Source: Dermatemys mawii (lineage: Eukaryota > Chordata > Testudines > Dermatemydidae). Taken from it: DNA of 64,000 nt. Below are positions 1-29,726 of this stretch, in pieces. A model generated the notes under the pieces. The model ran no database searches and had not been told where the DNA came from. It saw only the letters and a program-made list of their open reading frames with translations. The DNA lies in assembly GCA_007922305.1 (NCBI GenBank), contig ML677374.1, positions 8,742,094 through 8,806,093 on the forward strand, read 5' to 3'. Position 1 is the stretch's first letter; every line of letters starts with the position of its first letter. The translations under genes and the position numbers were made by a program.

Positions 1-300
1 CAAACTTTGAGACGAGGGCCATATTAGATTTTTGAAGGGGTTCTGTGGGCTGAAGCAACTGAAAAGATTTAATATATGCAAATATATGCAACCCCCCCTT
101 TATTCTTCCAGCCGTTGCTGCAGGGGGATCTCACCCCTCTGCATATGGGGCTGCTGGCAGTTGCTCTCAGGGCGGGCCGGGGGGAAGGGTAGTGGCGGCT
201 TCTCCACGTGCCTGATCGGTGTGCCTGCTCAGCTGGAGGGCCAGACAAATTGAAGCTCCAGGCCGGATCTGGCCCCCGGGCCGTAGTTTGGAGACCCCTG
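1..300. mobile_element. hAT-like non-autonomous DNA transposon, right end
   Basis: It ends in GTAGTTTGGAGACCCCTG, whose reverse complement (CAGGGGTCTCC...) is a hAT-type terminal sequence. The GGCC-rich body resembles the repeat at 35235-35290. The left end is outside the window or degraded. Confidence 0.6.
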
Positions 301-1539
301 AGCTAGAGGAATTAGTACCATACACTCAATCAAAAGTTTTGTAAAGACAAGTGCAGTCCTCCAATTTTTGATGACTTTAGTGAGAAATAAATGTTGGTAC
401 ACAGCATAATGATAGTAGAACCTGGTTACAAAGATTCTTATATTCCCAAAATGAATAGAGCTTGCTATTGCTGGTGGTACTTAGTGATGGAGTGGAATGT
501 GCAACACTCCACAGTGCCAGTTCATTCAGAAGTACACCATCCTATACTAGCATTTGGCAGATGCAGGTTCTCTGTTGTTAGCCTGCTCCAATGAGACCAT
601 ATTGATTGTCAGTAACTTGCCTTAGTGGAGAGTCAAGAGCCAGTATATAAACATTGGGCAAAAGGAGGAGATCTTAACCTTTACGGAAACAACGACTGTC
701 TTCAGTTGGTCAGTGCTGGGCTTCTGATTTACCATCCAAACTACTGATTTTATTTTTGTAAAGTCTTAACTGTCTGACTATTCTAAACATAACCAAGCAG
801 TCCTTTATTATTCAAAGAATCCTAAAGTTGGCACCTTATTACTAGACACATTTGTTTCATTTGTGTCTTCAGAAGTGCATTTGCTCAGGTGACTGGAAAA
901 CACAGCTTGGTTGTCTCATATTACAAGGGTGAGCTCTGTATTAGTGCTGGCAGTTAACTGGAATCGTTTTGTAAATTGCACAAATTATTATTGCTGCTCA
1001 ATTTTTAATTACCCTTTTGACAAAAAAAAGTCAGTTTATAAAGTAGTGCTAGTTGAAAGGAGTAAAACTTCCATTTTGTTGTCCCATGCATGTGATTATA
1101 GTTTTGTCTGGTTTCATATCAGTGATGGACTCTGCACAGTGTGGTGTCTCTAAGTTGTAAAGCAATATGCTATGAAAGAACCTCTGACCTGGTTTTAGTT
1201 TGAACAATTGAATTCTTTTCTCTCTGAAAAGATTCTGACAAGTTTTTGGATCTGTGGATTTTAAAAGGAATTGGCTTTCATAGTTTTTTCAATGGAGAAA
1301 CCTGTTCAGGATATATTTAGATTATCCATAGAATTGCCAGGTTTATCTCTGGCCCTGAACTTGTTTGGCAAGAAGTGGTAGGATGAAGACAATAGAAGAG
1401 AGGTTGGGATTTTAAGTGACTTAAAGATTTTCAAAGTTAAATGTGAGGTGAGATTTATAGTTTTATCATTTTAAAAAACTGGAAATGGTCTAAAGCCTTA
1501 GAATATTTTAACTGCTTTTTAGTTAGTGAACAAAGATGC

Positions 1540-1627
1540 CATTCATCTGACAAAGTGGGTCTTCGCTCACAAAAGCTTATGCTCTTAAACATCTGTTAGT
1601 CTATAAGGTGCTACAAGACTCTTTGTT
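1540..1627 (+). repeat. Turtle/crocodile-type interspersed repeat fragment
   Basis: CACAAAAGCTTATGCTC, then CATCTGTTAGTCTATAAGG and TGCTACAAGACTCTTTG. The same family is at 7420-7545 and, reversed, at 45903-46032. Confidence 0.65.
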
Positions 1628-2901
1628 ACATCATAAGTGTAAGCAGCTTTTCAGTAACACATTGGTATGAACTCAAGGAAACTGAGTTCCTAGTAGTGGG
1701 AGACAAACTGAGGACTTGGACATTCTGTTGCTTGAGTTACTGCACGTATGTAAATGACATCTTAATCACCTTTAAAAAATGCATTGCAATGTTTGGAAAT
1801 AAGTAATATCAAGAAAAAAGGTGAGATTGTTGCCTTTTGGGTTTCTTTTCTGACATCAGAAAGTCTGTCTCTTTCGAATGAATGTCATAAGCTTTTTATG
1901 TTCTAAAATGATCTAATCTAGACACTTTGTCCTCCTATAGCCCTTAGTTTAGAACAAATCTGAGCAAGGTAGCTTGAAAAATATTAAATCCCTCATAAAT
2001 AGAATTTAATTAAAATAAAATGGTGCCATAGGTAAGATTATACCAGTTTCTAAGGTGTTAGCCATTTTCGTTAAAATTAAGTGTATTGCAATGTTTGGAA
2101 ATAAGTACTCTGTTTGTTTTTAGTCTTTGAATTTTTTTTTAAAAAAAGCATTTCTATTTATTCATTAAACACTTGTCCATATATGCTGTATTGTCATCTG
2201 ATGTGTGTAGTAAGGTAAAGTTTGTCATTTTTAAGTTAGTATTTTCCTGAGGTATTCTAACTAAATGCATTCAAAACATGGAATCAAGTGTTGTTGAACA
2301 TTTCTCTGAGTAGCAGGGTACTGCATTTTCTAACTTGGTTTTGCAGGCAAAAGATGGTAGTGGTATAACAGAGCTTAAGTGTTTCAGAAATTGCTGGCTT
2401 CCCTTGATGCTTGCTGGGGAAATCTCTCATATTCATGGCAAATGGATGTTTCAAGCCCTGGCTCTTCTGCTTCAGATTCAAAGTTCTAAATTTGGAAATA
2501 TATTAAAGCCTAGTGAAATACTTTAGTTTAAAAAGTTCATTCTGCGTTTATAGCTACTGTAGCAGATCAGTTTGATTCTGGGACCCTTTCAAGGACAAAG
2601 TAAACAAATTCAGGACTGAGTTTCAGCCTTCCTGGTAATTTTAACTGCTTTAGTTAGAATGGAGTGAGAATCTGTAAGAGATACAGAATAATTGCTGTCT
2701 AAATCTCTTTAGGAGGTTAACTCTGGTTGATCAAATAAAATCAACATCAGTGAACTTCTTGAAAGCACCTGTAAGAGCTTCCCTTTTGACTTGGTTATTT
2801 GATTCTTGACAGACTTGTCCTTTACCAAACTAAAAATACAGGCAAAGACCAGGAGGAAGACAGTTTCATTTGGAAGTGTCCCCACTTGATCAACACATGT
2901 A

Positions 2902-3402
2902 CAGTACAGACCCGTTTACGTGTGGGTGTCGGGAGTCAAGCCGTCATGGCCGTGTGTTAATGGACCGCGGGTTAAGAAGGCCATGCCGCAATATCTTAAG
3001 ATAGCTACGTATACAGTACATGTATAATTATCTAGGATTACATACATATTCACCATGTCCCAAATACCGCAGGATTTTAACTCAGCAGGAAACGCGTTCA
3101 TGGCCAATTCATTGGCAAACTGGCTTTCTCCAGACTCTCTAGTGTGAGAATGATTAAGCGTGTGTGATAAGTCTTTACCAATATAGACAATGAAAAGGAA
3201 GAGGAAACGCCAGTAGGCCTACAACATGTTTCCGCTCCACACTTCGTTTTGATTTCTGTGTCAGTGAGTTAGTGAGCAAATCTATAGGACTAATAGCAAG
3301 TTCCTATGCTGCATGTTAGAGTATCGCGTGTTAATAGGTAGCACTGGGAGGCATGGCACTACCGTGCGTTAAGTGGATTCACGTGTAAATGGGTCTGTAC
3401 TG
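2902..3402. mobile_element. pogo/Tigger-like MITE, 501 bp
   Basis: It begins CAGTACAGACCC and ends GGGTCTGTACTG, inverted ends matching at 20 of 23 positions. It is flanked by TA on the left and CA on the right, as if a TA target site had one change. It is CpG-richer than its surroundings, and motifs such as GTGTTAATGG and GCGTTAAGTGG recur near both ends. It has no reading frame for a transposase. Assignment to the pogo superfamily is inferred from the TA target and end style. Confidence 0.6.
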
Positions 3403-4286
3403 CAGAATAGTCAAGGTTTCTGTTAGTTATACCATGCAAGAATAACTTTTTTCCTCCAATGTATATTGAAGGAGCATGAATTAAACTTACTGTGTTAAGG
3501 AGGAACATGAGGGCATCCTTTCTATGTTAGGCATTCGTTTTGTAATTATCTTGTACATAATGATAAACCTTGTAAGTGACTTAGCAGTAAAAATCTTTTT
3601 CAAACTTTCAGTTTTCTTATACTTTGTCTATGTAAGGATGTTAACTTAACTTGTAATTTGAAGATGATATACACTGGTGGCAGAAATATATGTAGGTATA
3701 CTTACCAATTAAAAACTTAGTTTTACATAATACAATGTATTCGAAAACTTGGGACATGTTCACTTGATAGAATTTCACTGTTTAACCTAAGATACTAATT
3801 TAAACCAACTTAGTTAAACCAGTGCAGATCCTGTGTGCACACTTATTTAGGTTTGTCTTAAAATTGTTCCCCAAAATCTATTTGAGCTAAACCAAAAGCC
3901 ACTCTTAAATCATTTAAACTTTTATGTACTTAAGGCCTGTGTGTTTTATCCTTACTTAAAGGGATCATGAATATTAAAACAGTGAGCAAGAGCTGCCTTT
4001 ATTGTAATAACTTGTCTATTAAATACTGAATTTTTTAATCACAACAAGTTCACTAGAATTTAAAACTACATACTAAATGTGCATTTTTGTTTTACTGGTC
4101 ATGTTTTGACATGACAACTTTGTATGCCATGTTTGCTTTTACAGTTGTTTTGAAGGTTTTAATCGTGTTAGCAGATACTGTCTTAATACAATGAAGAACA
4201 AGGTTTACCTTATTGGTTACAATTTGAAAACCTGTACGCATGTGTTCCATATTTTGTTTTTCAGTACTGTTCAGAACTGTGGCTAG

Positions 4287-21523
<17,237 letters not shown>

Positions 21524-22595
21524 TTGAAGTCACATTTGACCCCCTTTTCCTCTGGATGCACTCAGATACCATGGTTATCCATTGAGCTCTGTTTAAATAA
21601 ATATTGTCCTTTCATGTAAATTATTCTGGATGTAGATTGAGCTTATTAAATGTTACACACAAAGTATTCATGCATGGTGAATCCAAATTGTATACTGTAA
21701 ATTTACATACGTTGTCTAGAAGTACTATAGGTTTAAGAACATGGGCTGGCATTGGTCACATCAGACCTAAGAAGGCAGAAGTTGGATAACTGAAATAGGG
21801 CACAACTGAATAGCTGACGGTATCGTTCTATGTTGTATAATTATACCTGGTTTTCTTTCTGCTGTCTGTTGGTGCCTGAACTGGTGACCTCATTTGGGAA
21901 GTTTTGTAGGGCTCTTTCTGAAATGTGTATCTATATAACATCACTTAAGTGTGCTTAATAAATCTTCTCTAAGGATACTAGATAATAAGGCTGCAATTCA
22001 GAATCTTCTGAACCTTATATTTAATTAATGGGAATTAATTAAACTTTGGGATTTTTGTCATGACACATTTGCCAAATCAATAGAATACACTTGTTTTGGC
22101 CTCCTGTCTCGGGAAGGGTGGTGTATTTATTTAAACAAATTAACTTGTAAATCTGAAATAAGAGAACACATCGTAGTAGCAGCTGATGTGATATATTTAT
22201 TTTATTTGGTCATTCAGTGGTTAAGCTATATGTAAAACTTTTAAGCTTAATGCTTTTCTTGTTAGACATACTTCCAAGAGGAGTCCTCCTTCCTAGTAGA
22301 ACTCAATGATCTAATTTTACATCTAGAGCTTAATCTCTACAGTGACTACGTTGTGGTAGCAGTTTACTGTTTGGTTTTGACATGGTTTGTGTGCAATGCC
22401 TATTACCCAATATCAAAGGACATTCTCCCTGTATTCTGTGTGGGAAGCGGCGGAATACATGGTTCGTCAGTGCCCCCTCAAACCCTTCTGAAATGTGAGG
22501 TAATATAAAACATAAGTTTTAACATAGCTTGCATCAAAATTTACTGTGGTCTGTGTAAGAAAAAGATCTTAGTATTCAGTATTCAAATTCTTTCA

Positions 22596-22601
22596 ATAAA
22601 G
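22596..22601 (+). terminator. LIS1 proximal poly(A) signal AATAAA (candidate)
   Basis: AATAAA sits about 1.07 kb after the stop. Other canonical hexamers in the 3'UTR are at 21596, 21957 and 24081. LIS1 is known to make transcripts of more than one length; which of these sites is used cannot be told from sequence. Confidence 0.35.
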
Positions 22602-25179
22602 CACTAAAATGGATCTGATTGTAGAGTGATGGACTCCATTACAGATTTTGATACAAGCTTCTAAAAATAATTTTCACGTGTATAGCCTTATAATGAGCCG
22701 CCCAAGTGTGGGAACAAAACTATCAAATGTTAAAAACCAAACAATCTTAGTCTAATTTGGTAATCAGTAATCCATTTCTGGTAGAAGTTTTAATTTGCAT
22801 ATCCCTAAAATTACATATTTTGATCCGAAGTGAATGAAAATATCAAATGAATATTTTAATCAACATATTTGTGGCAAATTCCATTGTAGATAATTAAGAA
22901 ATCCATTGCTTATCTAACCAGGTCTTTTTAAAAATCCACTTTAAAATTTGCAATATAATGAAGTTACCAGTCTGACATTTTAATAGGTGAATTTATTCTG
23001 TGCATTATTTTATTCATTTTGTTTACATGGCTTTTAAAACTGTCCCTTTTTAAAGAAATGATACAATGGAAAGCATTGGATTGGAGGGTATACATACACT
23101 AAGGAAAAAATGGTGAGTGGCAAGATTGTTAATTTCCTGCAGTCACATACAAAAAGGGTCCATGAAACCACCAGAAGGAGGTAGATTCTAATATTTGGTT
23201 CCTTGCATAAACGTGCCTCTGGTTTAGGGGTGTGTTAATGTTTTTTGAAAGCAGATGAAGATGGAGGCTTATTCCTTAAATCTAGTGGTTTATATCATTC
23301 AGGATAATGTTTTCCATGGTAAAACATACACAGATTTGGAGTCTTGGTTTTTGCTTAAGCTGTTCCAACTGGAATAACTTGCTGCTATTTATTTGTCCTA
23401 GTTTGAGAATTCCAAATACACAGAGATGGTGCATTTTAAAATTTCTTTCTACATCTGCAACTGTAAAGTAGTACTGCATTTTAATTCCTGATAGGATCTA
23501 GCAACTTCGGTTATTTAAGGGTAAAGTAAACCCCACACGTGTACATAAACATGAATGAGAAACTTAAAGGTACCCATTATGTGGAAATTGTGCACTGCAT
23601 TTTTTCCCCTGTAGCATGCAGTGATTTACAGGGACAAAGGGGAACTAAAGTTCTGTATGCAGCATTTTATTTGATTGAGAAAGTGAAACACCCTGTTGAG
23701 TATTTAAACTTGCAACAACTCAGTTTGCAATCTTCTCCTATAATAAGCAGTGAATAATCTCAGGGATGGTCCTAAAATGGATCAAAAGTTAAAGCCCTGT
23801 TTTTAGACAAAAAGTGAAGGCTACAACACAGGAGTTGAGTTTGAGGGTTTCCTGCAGTGTAGCCCCCTTGATATTACACTGTGTTGATCTTTTTCACTGT
23901 TTTCAATGTTTTCTGTCAGCTTTCTAATCCTGTGCCTTTCCTGTGATAAATACAATGATGAGGTTACTGGTTTGGATTGTAAAAGGAATTTATTGGAGGG
24001 TTTAGAGGTTCACTGCTGCTTTGTCACTTTCCTTACTGAAATTGGCTTTTTAAAAGAAAACATGTAGTACTACATTCCCAAATAAACAAATATGAATTTT
24101 CTTAAAACGAATGAGAACAGACAGACATTCCAGTGCCACTAATTAACGTGCCCAGGAAATCCTAGATGCATTCTTGAAAGTGCAAAATTTATTGTGGTTT
24201 AGACATAATCTGAAAGTTGATGTTTTGTAGCATCTTGCACTTTAGATTAAAAAGCCGTCCTGCTTTTGTGTATGGTGTGACCAATGATGTGCCCAGGGCA
24301 CTAATTAAAAAGAAAAAAAACAAAGCAAAACTAGTTGCTAGCAAGTTCTCCAAGGGCTGTGGAGCACTGTAGTGGTTTGAAAGCTTTGACTATAGACTCA
24401 CCAAGCCCAGTCTACTTATACTGTCAGTACCCTGCTTCTCCTGTTTGCCTCTCCTTTTGTTTTTGTGAACTGCCTGGTAATATCACTCTTAAATAGCTTT
24501 TATGGGGATCAAAAGCTATTTAAAAGAAAAAAATATACTTTTTTTGTTGACCGTGGTGGCTTGATAATCCTTTAACTTGGAAGATTAAAAATTGCTGAAT
24601 TGAATGAAGGAAAAAGGCACTTAGACTGCTCATTCTCTGTCCAGCTGTACATAAAGTCCAGTGTATTACAAAGAAACCTAGTTACTACAAAGAATAATCT
24701 CCATTAGTGGAGAAAAACTACATGTAAAAAATGGTAGGGAAGGACACGTGAGGGATGGGGGAAGTGAGCTGGATTTACAAGTCACAACTGGATTTAACTG
24801 GCCTTTTTATCTTTCCACTGTGTCATGTAAGTAGCTGCTTTCTTGTCCTACCTGTCCTTCAGGCTTCCCCCAGTTCATTCTGAAGATAAGTTAGTGAAAT
24901 CTTCAAGTTTAGAATTTGATCCTGACATTGACATGAAGGCAAACGTCACCTTTTTCATAAGAACGACGTAGAGGTTGCAGTTGGAGAAAACAGTTCCCAA
25001 ACTGTAGGAGTTAACTGAAGACATGACACAATAATAATAAAAAAAAAAATCAGTAAAGGAATGTATATAATACTGCTCTGTGTTTTACAGTAAGATTTGT
25101 TGCTCTGAGACTGTGTAAAACAAAATTTATTCATGTTTTCTGCATATTAAAAAAATCTTATTGTACCAATTGGTAAACT

Positions 25180-25185
25180 ATTAAA
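25180..25185 (+). terminator. LIS1 distal poly(A) signal ATTAAA
   Basis: ATTAAA is followed about 20 bases later by GTGGTTTTTGTTTCC, a good downstream element. A second ATTAAA is at 25146. Its position fits the expected full-length 3'UTR. Confidence 0.5.
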
Positions 25186-25439
25186 TGCATATAAAACTAG
25201 ATGTGGTTTTTGTTTCCTTGGATGCAGGAAGTAAAACTACTTTGATAAAAGCTTCTGTAGGGTCACCCTTCAGTTTTTACTCCACACTTTAGCCCCTAAA
25301 CCCATTCCAACCAGGAAGTGTGTAAATAGTTCTAGTTGATTAGTTAGCTCTAATATAAGCATATTAAATGAATTACATATATGAGAATCTTGGGTTTAAG
25401 TGATGCAAATTGAAAATTTGACTGACTAGTTCCAGGGAG

Positions 25440-25545
25440 ATAAGATGAGTGAAGTAATATATTACACTCGCCAACAGAAGCTGGTCCAATGAAATATATT
25501 ACTTCACTCACCATGTCTCTTTAAAATCCTGGGACAGATACAACA
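25440..25545 (+). repeat. Interspersed repeat with perfect 17-bp hairpin
   Basis: Arms 25446-25462 and 25494-25510 are perfect reverse complements around CCAACAGAAGCTGGTCCAAT. The sequence then runs into CACCATGTCTCTTTAAAATC. A related fragment is at 51925-51990. The family is common in turtles. Confidence 0.6.
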
Positions 25546-26959
25546 CTGCAAAGTTCAAAGGAAGCTGTCTAACTCTTTATTTCCCATTAGTTTTAGTTTC
25601 TTTCCCTCTTTTTGTCCTTTCCTATTAAACAAGCATCAACTGATACAGTGCTTTTAATGGAGCACTTCCTCATTAGTCTTCAGCCTTTTTGATGGTGGCA
25701 GCACAGCGTGGGGTTTTAGGTTTATTGAAATGTCCTCCTGGATAGCTTTGTAGCAATAGCACAGCAAGATTGCAGTGGCATATCTCTGCAGTGCTTGCTT
25801 GTTTGAGATCAATTTTTATCTAAAACTTACCTTATCTAGAGGATGGTTTCCTTTCACAGCTGTCAGATTCAAGAGCAGAAAATTTTTGAGCATAAGCTAC
25901 TTAATATGCAACACTCAACCTGGGTTAGAAAGCTATAACTGAGAAACAGTTATGGTAGAGAGGACCCAGAATGAAAGGCTTCTTGCAGAGCAGGAAAACT
26001 ACAATGGTTGGTTGACGCTCACAAAATGAGTAAGACCCTATCAGTGAAGGAGAAGCAACTGAACCTTCTCAGGTGTGCTGTGTGCTACCTGGAAATCAGC
26101 AAAGGCTATTTATACCAAATCCAGTCTTCTGGATCAGGAAGGGGGCTTTGCTTGATACCCTTCTGTTCACTGATAACTTGCATCATACTGCTACTGTGTT
26201 GAATCCTTTTGAGATTAAGGATAAACTACAAATGTATTGTTCCATGTGACTAGGAAGGAAGCTTTTGCCTGTACCAAATCACGCATCAGGTAAAGCTAGC
26301 TTGGTGTTGCTTATTTTGGATTGCTTTTATTAAACAAGTGTAGTCATGTGTGGGGATTTTCTAGTCTTTTACTGGACAAAATAGGTGATAGTTAGACCTG
26401 TGTAAACTGACTTGCATGACTACCTAAACTCAGATGTAACCATTATGTTGAATACAGTATCAACTATGTTATCTGCAGTTGAGATGTTCAGTATCTTGCG
26501 ACTGCATGAAGAGGGCCTATCATGGCTCTCGTTGACTATACCAAATCACATCCATGTTTGTGTAAGTAAAGAAATGGGCTTTGTGTCAGAGTGAAATGAG
26601 ATCCATACAGAAGGCCACAGTATTTGTACCTTAATAGCAACTGCTGAACTTGGAGTAAATGCTATCCTGAAAGGAAAAGCTTTAGTTTAGCAGAGGGAGT
26701 GGGAAGATACAATTGGACTTTGGCAAACTACTGGAAAGGTCTGTCCACTCAATATATGTAGTGGATACTGTATTACAGTGAATGATCACTCTTAAAGGCT
26801 TGTAGAACTTAGCAATTGCCATAGCAGAGTTGCCAGCTATCATGACATTAGGTGTTTTTTCTGGAAGGCACAGCTCCTGGAATCATGTATTGCATGAGCA
26901 ACTTTGAGCTATGAAGATAGAAGTTTCTAGCCCTTGTGGGAAAGGCTCAAACAGAAGGC

Positions 26960-27228
26960 AAAGAACTCACTCTCTTTTTAGAAATCTTTTGCTGGTCTGA
27001 CTAATGATTTAGGTTAGATATCAGAACATTTTTCCTAACTCTAAAGATAATTCAGCATGGGAACAGGTTACATAGGGAGATCTGGAATCCTCATTGTGTT
27101 TTGTAAGAACAGATTAGACAAACACATGCTAGGAATGATCTAGGTATACTTAAGCTTGCTCAGTGCAAGGGGATGGATTGGGTGACCTCTTGAGGTCCCA
27201 TCCAGCCCTACATTTTTGTATCCCCGTT
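26960..27228 (+). mobile_element. CR1 LINE 3' end fragment
   Basis: It reads TTTTTCCTAACTCTAAAGAT, AACAGATTAGACAAACAC and GGGTGACCTCTTGAGGTCCC, the usual CR1 3' end order. Diverged, without coding capacity. Confidence 0.7.
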
Positions 27229-28584
27229 GCTCTAGAACACCCCAGTATGTTCAGTGGGAAGTCTCCATCTCTTTTTGTTTAATATTCTACAGTAAATAGC
27301 AAGGGAGTGAATTAACACTGATAAAAGGCAGTGTTTCTATTTTAGTTCTCAGAATAACCAAGTGCAGCCTGGATGGTATTAGAAAAAGATGACTTGCCAG
27401 CCTGCTTTGGAAGGGGTTGTCCAAATTGTGCCGCATGCTGTAACTTCTGGAGCTTTAGCCACCTTTGACAAAGAATTCAGAGTGAGTCAGATTTTTTTTT
27501 AATGTTTCATTGACACTCTCCTTGTCTGGCTGCACTAAGACTATTGAGTGAACCAGGGATGGAACAGAGAGTTCTAGCTGAGATACAAGAGAATGTGAGA
27601 ATTCATTCTGCTGAAGACTCCTGACTTATCAGCCATCCTGGGCAGCAGGTCAAACAAGAAAACGACTTCTGTAATTTTAAACATGTCCATAATTCCATCC
27701 AAGATGTGGGAGACAAGGCAGCAGCAGGTGTTTCCAAACTCCTCTCCCCCACACATACAAAGTTTGAAATCCACATATTTGACTTTCCACCTCCCCCATT
27801 CTTGGTGGATAGCATATGTCTACTTTGAGTGCCTTATTGAGAGAAGCTTGACAAATACTGAAGACTAATTCTCAGGACAATTTTCTGTTAAAGCTGAGAG
27901 GTAAACAATCAGTATGTCTGAATATTCCACTATTTGGGGGGTTTTCAGAATTCCTTTTCTTCCTGTGTAGAGTGCGGAGCTGTAATTCTCTTCTTTGGGA
28001 TTTAGGTGTTGGAGTCAGTTTATTCAGTTGAATGGGAGGGTGATTGGATTCCACCCTAAACATGGTAGGGGTTAAAATGGTGGCATTTCTGTTCTACTAA
28101 CATGTAGAGTTGCAGCTAATTATTATATCATTGCAGAATATTTATGATGAACTCAAATCCTGGAAATTCCTTTGGGAAAGGAAGCAGTGATGATAAAAAT
28201 AGATACCTATTTTCATACGCATCAGGAATAATCTCCTCCTGCTGCTTTCGCCAGATTTCTCTGATGTAGTTATTCCTCTTGCACCCCCGGTTTCAACTCA
28301 CTAAATGAAAAGTGACAGTCATCCCCTTGCCAGCATGATTAGTGAATGGATGAAGTATGTATCTCTTATGGTCCCACTAATAACCAATGTACGTACCACT
28401 GCCTGCCATGTGGGCCTGAAGTGAGTGACAGGACTCTGGATTTAGGTTGAGTTGTTTAATCAGAATCGATAAAGCCAACATTCTCAGAGAGGTTGCTCTT
28501 TAAGTAACTTACACAACCGAAAGCAGTTGACAAATGGAAGGGAAGGATGGTCCCGGTTGGGGTGTTAGCCTGGGAGTTAGCCTT

Positions 28585-28845
28585 TGGACCCCTGGCTTGA
28601 GCTCCTGACTCTGGGACAAGTCAAAAAGGGCTGGTCATCCCTGCAGCATTGAGTGTTCAACTTAGCCAAGCCTGAATGAGTGCAGTTGTACTGCAGAATG
28701 TTTGAGCTGTGGAGTTCTCTGGGCTTTGGTCTCCAATTTGTAAAATGGGGGTAATACAATTTCCCAACACACAGAGGTTTGTGAGGGGGGGCAATTATGA
28801 GGGGGAGGTGCTGAGATGACACAATAATAGTGATAAGATCATGTT
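28585..28845 (+). mobile_element. CORE-SINE/MIR-like copy
   Basis: GACCCCTGGCTTGAGCTCCT, then TTTGTAAAATGGGGGTAATA and CACAGAGGTTTGTGAGG match the CORE-SINE order. It abuts the following CR1 fragment. Confidence 0.5.
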
Positions 28846-28849
28846 TGTT

Positions 28850-29726
28850 AAAAATAGCTTTTCCTTGCTAGATATTGCAGATGATACCAAGCAGGGACAG
28901 GCTGCAAGTGCTTTGAAGGATGAGCTTAAAATTCAAAATAGTCTGGACAAACTGGGGAAATGATCTGAAGTAAATATTGAATTTCATCCTAAGAACGAAT
29001 GCAAAATACTCCACTTAGGAAGGACCAATCAGTTGCACACCTACAACATGGGAAATGAGTGCCTAGGAAGGAGTATTGCGGAAAGCAATTTGGGGGTCTT
29101 AGTGGATCACAAGCTAAATATGAGTCAACAGTGCAACGCTGTTGCAAAAAAAACAAACATCATTCTGGGATGTATTAGCAGGAGTGTTGTAAGCAAGACA
29201 TGTAAAGTAATTCTTCCACTTTACTCTGCGCTGATTAAGCCTTAACTGGAGTATTGTGTCCATTTATAGGCGCCACATTTTCAGGAAGGATGTGAATGAA
29301 TAGGAGAGCGTCCAGAGAAGAGCAACAAAATGAGAACTAGAAAACATGATCTCTGAGGGAAGATAGAAAAAATGAGGTTCTTTAGTCTGGAAAAGAGAAG
29401 ACGGAGGGGAGAGGTCATAAGTTTTCAAGTATGTTAAGATTGTTACACAGAGGAGGAAGAAAAATTGTTTTCCTTAACCTCTGAGGATAGGACAAGAAGC
29501 AATAAGGATGGCTTAGGTTGGACATTAGGAAAAACTTCCTAAGGGGTTGGTTAAGCACTGGAATAAAATTGCCCAGGGAGGCTGTGGAATCTCCATCATT
29601 AAGATTTTTAAGAGCAGGTTGGACAAACACCTGTCAAGGATGGTCTAATAATTAGTCCTGCCATTAGTGCAGGGGACTGGACTAGATGACCTCTAGAGGT
29701 CCCTTCCTGTTCTATGATTGCAGGAA
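28850..29726 (+). mobile_element. CR1 LINE 3' part with decayed ORF2 end
   Basis: It carries the end of ORF2 (AESNLGVLVDHKLNMSQQCN, then LPLYSALIKP followed by a stop where most copies continue). The downstream frame shows the WNKLPRE-type end region only in broken pieces. It finishes GACCTCTAGAGGTCCCTTCC and TTCTATGATTG, the CR1 3' terminal repeat. Stops and small indels show it is dead. Confidence 0.88.

Larger units (their letters stand above)
21524..25205 (+). other. PAFAH1B1: PAFAH1B1 3'UTR (end inferred)
   Basis: An AT-rich stretch without reading frames follows the stop. The 3' end is inferred from ATTAAA at 25180 followed by GT-rich sequence at 25202-25219. This length, about 3.7 kb, fits the long 3'UTR known for mammalian LIS1. 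Pumilio-type motifs (TGTANATA) lie at 23540, 24646 and 25062, and a miR-17-family seed match (GCACTTTA) at 24237-24244. Several earlier AATAAA sites could give shorter forms. Confidence 0.6.

Noticed and set aside
21596..21601. AATAAA 73 bases after the LIS1 stop as the main poly(A) signal
   Set aside because: It is too close to the stop for the long 3'UTR known for LIS1, and a better-placed signal with a GT-rich element exists at 25180.
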